DNA from: an uncultured Lachnospiraceae bacterium
GTDB taxonomy: Bacteria; Bacillota_A; Clostridia; Lachnospirales; Lachnospiraceae
Length of the DNA: 8,873 nucleotides
Reading direction: 5' to 3'
Assembly: GCA_946621895.1 (NCBI GenBank)
Contig: CAMOOZ010000296.1
Location: 1-8,873 of the forward strand
Part shown: positions 5,561-8,873 of the stretch, in pieces
Layout: every line of letters starts with the position of its first letter
Numbering within the stretch: the stretch's first letter is position 1
Translations under genes and position numbers: made by a program
Notes under the pieces: generated by a model
Told to the model about the DNA's origin: nothing
Databases searched by the model: none
Seen by the model: only the letters and a program-made list of their open reading frames with translations

Positions 5561-8244
5561 TCTCCCTGCTGAAAAGACTGAATGTTTATCTTACCAATCC
5601 GGAGGAGGACGCCACGGAAAGACTGTTCCTTCTGCTGACGGGCATCGCCTTGGTGGCCGCGTTTATCGTAATGATCAGCGGGTTTATCATGGGGGAGCAG
5701 CTGGAGGAAAATCTCGTGCTGGGATTCACCTGCATCTTCGGCAGCGTCGTGGTCTGGCTTTCCATCAAACACCACCGGGTTCCGCTGGGGGCGATGATCC
5801 TCTCCCTCGGCGTGTGCTTTTTCCTGATGCCCACGGTCTATTTCTTCGGCGGCGGGATCTACGGCGGCGCAACGGTCTGGTTCTCCTTCTTCTATCTCTA
5901 TATCGGGCTGATCCTGAAGGGCACCGCCAGAGTCATAATGTTCATCAGCCTGACGGCCATAGCCATATTGGAATATGCGTCCGGGTATTTCCACCTGGTC
6001 ACCGTGATCCCGCATTCCACCAGGCTTTTCTATCTGGATTCCCTTGTTTCCGTGATCATCGTAGGCATGATGATCTATGTTATGGTGGTCTTTCAGAACC
6101 GCATTTACATTCAGGAGAATGACCTGACCAGAAAGCAGAAAAAGGAGATTGAGGAATTAAACCGTTCCCAGAACAGCTTCTTTTCCAGCATGAGCCATGA
6201 GATCCGCACCCCCATCAATACGATCATCGGCTTAAACGAGATGATCCTCAGAGAGGATATTTCCGACGAGGTGGCGGAAAACGCGAAAAACATCCAGGCC
6301 TCCAGCAAGATGCTTTTGCAGATCATCAATGACATTCTGGACATGTCCAAGATCGAATCGGGTAAAATGGAAATCTACAAGGCGGCTTATGACACGGGAG
6401 AAATGCTTTCCGATATCGTGGGCATGCTCTGGGGCCAGGCCAGCAGCAAGGGGCTTGCCCTGCATATCGAGGTGGATCCCTCGCTGCCCGTTTCCCTTTA
6501 CGGAGACGAGGTGCGCATCAAGCAGATCCTGGTGAATCTTTTAAGCAACGCGATCAAGTATACAAAGAAGGGCTCCGTGACCCTCTCCATCAGCTGCAGG
6601 CAGGAGGACGGGGCCAGGGCGATGGTGTCCTATATTGTTTCCGATACGGGAATCGGCATCCGGAAGGAAAGCATTCCGCATCTTTTCTCCGCGTTTAAAC
6701 GGCTGGACGCGGAAAAGACGCATCAGATCGAAGGAACGGGGCTGGGGCTTTCCATTGTGAAGCAGTTTGTGGACCTGATGGGCGGCACGATCACCGTGAA
6801 CAGCGTCTATACAAAGGGCAGCACCTTCATCGTAGAGCTGCCCCAGGAGATTGCCGATAATTCCGGCATCGGCGAGCTGAATCTGGAGACCCGCCACGGC
6901 TTAAACCTTCGTGAACATTATATGCAGAGCTTTGAGGCGCCGGACGCGAAGCTTTTGATCGTGGACGACAATGATTCCAATCTGCTGGTGGCGCAGAAGC
7001 TCCTGCGGGACACGCTCGTGCAGATCGATACGGCCACCGGCGGCAAAGAAGCGCTGGAAAAAACGCTGGAAAAGGCCTATGACCTGATTCTGATGGATCA
7101 CATGATGCCCGAAATGGACGGGATCGAATGCCTGCATGAGATCAGGGCGCAGTCCGGAAACCTGAATAAATCCGTGCCCATATGCGTGCTGACGGCGAAT
7201 GCCGGTTCGGATAACCAGGCGCTCTATTCCAGGGAAGGCTTCGACGGTTATCTGGTCAAGCCGGTGAAGGGCGAGGAGCTTGAGCGCGAGATCATGCGGC
7301 TTTTGCCCAGGGAGCTGGTGAAGATCACGCAGCAGGATCCGGATTCCGCTGGAGAGGGCTTAAACCCGGTCCGGAAGTACCGGAAAAAGCGTCCCGTGCA
7401 GATCACCACGGATTCCGTCTGCGATCTCCCGGCAAAGCTCACGGAGCGCCTGAATATCGCCGTGAACCCGTATAAGGTCCACACCGAGGAAGGCATCTTT
7501 CTGGACGGCCTGGAGGCGGAGACCAATGTGGTGCTTTCCTACATGCAGGATAAAACAAAAAAGGTCCGCTCCGAGGCTCCCGAGGTGAAGGATTATGAGG
7601 CCTTCTTCGCTGAGCAGCTTCTGCATGCCAGCTTTGTGATTCATATCGCCATGGCGCCGAAGGTTTCCCAGGGCTATGATAAGGCAAGGGAGGCCGCCAT
7701 GACCTTTGATAATGTGGCAGTGATCAACAGCAGCGGGATCTCCTCCGGGGTCGGCTTCCTGGCCCTGTCCGCCGGAAAGATGGCAGAGGAAGGTCTGGAC
7801 GCGCAGACGATCATCAATCGGTTAGAGGAAATGAAATGGAAGATCAGGGGAAGCTTTATCATGCGGGACACGGAATATCTTGTCCGGGCAGGCAGGCTTT
7901 CCCCCCGGATCAGCCGTCTCGCCGCCTCGCTGATGGCGCATCCGGTGCTTGAGATCAGGCAGGATGCCCTTGTGGCCGGGGGCTTTATCTTTGGCGGGGA
8001 AAACAGGACCCTGCGGAAATACATTCATTCCATGATGACCGCTCCCGGAGACATCGACACCAGGTTCGCGATGATCACCTACGCCGGCGTAAGCCGCGCC
8101 CGGCTTGAGGAGATCAAAGCGGAGGTCGAACAGTATATCCGCTTTGACGAGGTGGTCTTCCAGCAGGCTTCTCCCGCGATCTCTTCAAACTGCGGTCCTC
8201 ACACCTTCGGCATCTTCTACCGGATGAAACGAAAGGCAAAATGA
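5557..8244 (+). CDS. Membrane hybrid histidine kinase with C-terminal DegV (fatty-acid-binding type) domain
   Basis: This 895-residue protein has six predicted membrane segments (about 22-46, 53-70, 76-97, 105-121, 124-145, 157-180) and a short coiled linker. The kinase core has H214 in SMSHEIRTP, N331 in NLLSNAIKYT, DTGIGI (363-368) and GTGLGLS (393-399). A canonical receiver spans about 465-585 (D470-D471, D514 in LMDHMMPEMDG, T546, K568). After a basic linker (586-612), residues about 613-890 form a full-length DegV-family domain: TTDSVCDLP (617-625), VINSSGISSG (722-731), and DTEYLVRAGRLS (771-782), the counterpart of the family's DxxYLxxGGRIS. DegV proteins such as FakB bind a fatty acid and present it to a kinase; here the domain replaces an HPt or DNA-binding output. 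I see no stop, frameshift or internal ribosome-binding site at the junction, so the fusion looks genuine. It could sense a lipid, or the receiver could control lipid binding. Domain calls are secure; the role is unknown. Confidence 0.92.
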   Translation: MISLLKRLNVYLTNPEEDATERLFLLLTGIALVAAFIVMISGFIMGEQLEENLVLGFTCIFGSVVVWLSIKHHRVPLGAMILSLGVCFFLMPTVYFFGGGIYGGATVWFSFFYLYIGLILKGTARVIMFISLTAIAILEYASGYFHLVTVIPHSTRLFYLDSLVSVIIVGMMIYVMVVFQNRIYIQENDLTRKQKKEIEELNRSQNSFFSSMSHEIRTPINTIIGLNEMILREDISDEVAENAKNIQASSKMLLQIINDILDMSKIESGKMEIYKAAYDTGEMLSDIVGMLWGQASSKGLALHIEVDPSLPVSLYGDEVRIKQILVNLLSNAIKYTKKGSVTLSISCRQEDGARAMVSYIVSDTGIGIRKESIPHLFSAFKRLDAEKTHQIEGTGLGLSIVKQFVDLMGGTITVNSVYTKGSTFIVELPQEIADNSGIGELNLETRHGLNLREHYMQSFEAPDAKLLIVDDNDSNLLVAQKLLRDTLVQIDTATGGKEALEKTLEKAYDLILMDHMMPEMDGIECLHEIRAQSGNLNKSVPICVLTANAGSDNQALYSREGFDGYLVKPVKGEELEREIMRLLPRELVKITQQDPDSAGEGLNPVRKYRKKRPVQITTDSVCDLPAKLTERLNIAVNPYKVHTEEGIFLDGLEAETNVVLSYMQDKTKKVRSEAPEVKDYEAFFAEQLLHASFVIHIAMAPKVSQGYDKAREAAMTFDNVAVINSSGISSGVGFLALSAGKMAEEGLDAQTIINRLEEMKWKIRGSFIMRDTEYLVRAGRLSPRISRLAASLMAHPVLEIRQDALVAGGFIFGGENRTLRKYIHSMMTAPGDIDTRFAMITYAGVSRARLEEIKAEVEQYIRFDEVVFQQASPAISSNCGPHTFGIFYRMKRKAK

Positions 8245-8873
8245 AAATGACGGCACTTTATGCGGACTGGGACTGCTTCGGGGGGCAGGACATCCTGAAG
8301 GCCTTTGCCGGGGAGGGCATCGGCATGGTTTCCTTTGCCTTTGACAAGTCCTCTCCCCATGAAAATCCGGCGCTGGAAAAAACGCTGGCGGATCTTGTGG
8401 AGGAGCATGCCCCCGCCTTTCTTTTTTCCTTCAACTATTTTCCGGTGCTTTCCTCCTTCTGTAAAAGGGCAAAGCTTCCTTACCTGGCCTGGGTCTATGA
8501 TTCCCCCTATGTCCTTTGCTATTCCTCCACACTGATCAATTCCTGCAACCGGGTCTTTCTTTTTGACCGGTGGGAATATGATTATTTTCACTCCCGCGGG
8601 ATCCCCACCGTGTTCTATCTGCCCCTGGCGGCGGATCCGGAGCGGCTCGCGGGGGCAGGCGATCCGGATGTGCAGAACGCCGGCGCCCCCCGTCTGCCGG
8701 ACCGGCAGGCGTCCTATGCTGTCAGCTTCGTGGGCTCGCTTTATACGGAAAGCCACAATTTCTATGACCGGATGACCTCGCTTTCCGAACGGGCAAGGGG
8801 TTATCTGGAGGGCCTGATGGAGGCCCAGCTTCATCTTTTCGGCGCAAACCTGATCGCGGAAACGCTGCCGGAC
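8241..8873 (+). CDS. DUF3880/CgeB-like glycosyltransferase, N-terminal part
   Basis: The reading frame is open from the ATG at 8241 to the right edge (211 codons, no stop), so the gene is truncated by the window. The N-terminal half matches the DUF3880 pattern seen in CgeB-like glycosyltransferases: FLFSFNYFPVLSSFC (60-74), then YLAWVYDSPYVLCYSS (81-96), CNRVFLFDR (102-110), a GIPTVFYLPLAADPERL stretch (120-136) and SFVGSLY (162-168). The C-terminal GT-B nucleotide-sugar-binding half should follow outside the window. It is expected to transfer a sugar from an activated donor in the cytoplasm, with an unknown acceptor (surface glycan, spore-coat or protein). The ATG overlaps the kinase stop as ATGA, with a weak GAAAGG (8231-8236) four bases ahead. 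An alternative ATG at 8247 has better spacing to that site. It is coupled to the signalling genes and lies near ugd, which could supply its donor sugar pathway. Confidence 0.85.
   Translation, partial: MKMTALYADWDCFGGQDILKAFAGEGIGMVSFAFDKSSPHENPALEKTLADLVEEHAPAFLFSFNYFPVLSSFCKRAKLPYLAWVYDSPYVLCYSSTLINSCNRVFLFDRWEYDYFHSRGIPTVFYLPLAADPERLAGAGDPDVQNAGAPRLPDRQASYAVSFVGSLYTESHNFYDRMTSLSERARGYLEGLMEAQLHLFGANLIAETLPD

Noticed and set aside
7311..7400. Possibility that the DegV part is a separate gene merged by a missed stop or start
   Set aside because: The frame is continuous through the linker, there is no Shine-Dalgarno with a nearby start before the TTDS motif, and codon use does not change across the junction.
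7051..8388. Exact 19-base direct repeat (GCGCTGGAAAAAACGCTGG) at 7051-7069 and 8370-8388
   Set aside because: Both copies encode ALEKTL in frame within helical parts of unrelated proteins. Shared codon preference explains it, and there are no flanking features of a mobile or recombination site.
8217..8834. Minus-strand frame of 205 codons at the right end
   Set aside because: It is antisense to the glycosyltransferase frame, which has clear family motifs. The antisense protein has none and has a composition typical of shadow frames.

Overview
The window is GC-rich, gene-dense and contains no complete mobile element or RNA gene. Strong Shine-Dalgarno sites, overlapping stop/start codons, sensory hybrid kinases with MDHMMPxMDG receivers, an HD-GYP response regulator and a DUF3880-type glycosyltransferase together suggest a Gram-positive anaerobe of the Clostridia, most likely a Lachnospiraceae-like gut bacterium. 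That assignment rests on protein style only; there is no rRNA or other marker here.

Layout. The left arm runs on the minus strand: ugd (UDP-glucose 6-dehydrogenase, 127-1467) is followed after 63 bases by the first 21 codons of an NAD-dependent sugar-nucleotide epimerase/decarboxylase (1-63), probably UDP-glucuronate decarboxylase. A 323-base divergent intergenic region (1468-1790) holds several inverted repeats, including a 26-base near-perfect palindrome, and an ATTATAAT element readable as a -10 box on either strand. The right arm runs on the plus strand as four genes joined by 1- or 4-base overlaps: a receiver-HD-GYP protein (1791-2816), a membrane hybrid histidine kinase with pseudo-receiver, receiver and HPt domains (2816-5560), a second membrane hybrid kinase whose C-terminus is a complete DegV-type lipid-binding domain (5557-8244), and the N-terminal 211 codons of a DUF3880/CgeB-like glycosyltransferase (8241 to the window edge).

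How the genes may work together (inference). Two membrane kinases, one possibly reporting on lipid or fatty acid through DegV, could feed a phosphorelay whose only HPt domain is in the first kinase. The soluble output would be the receiver-HD-GYP protein, which is expected to hydrolyse cyclic di-GMP. The genes on both sides make activated sugars (UDP-glucuronate, perhaps UDP-xylose) and transfer sugars, so the locus looks like a signal-controlled surface glycan or glycosylation module. The most unusual element is the kinase-receiver-DegV fusion.
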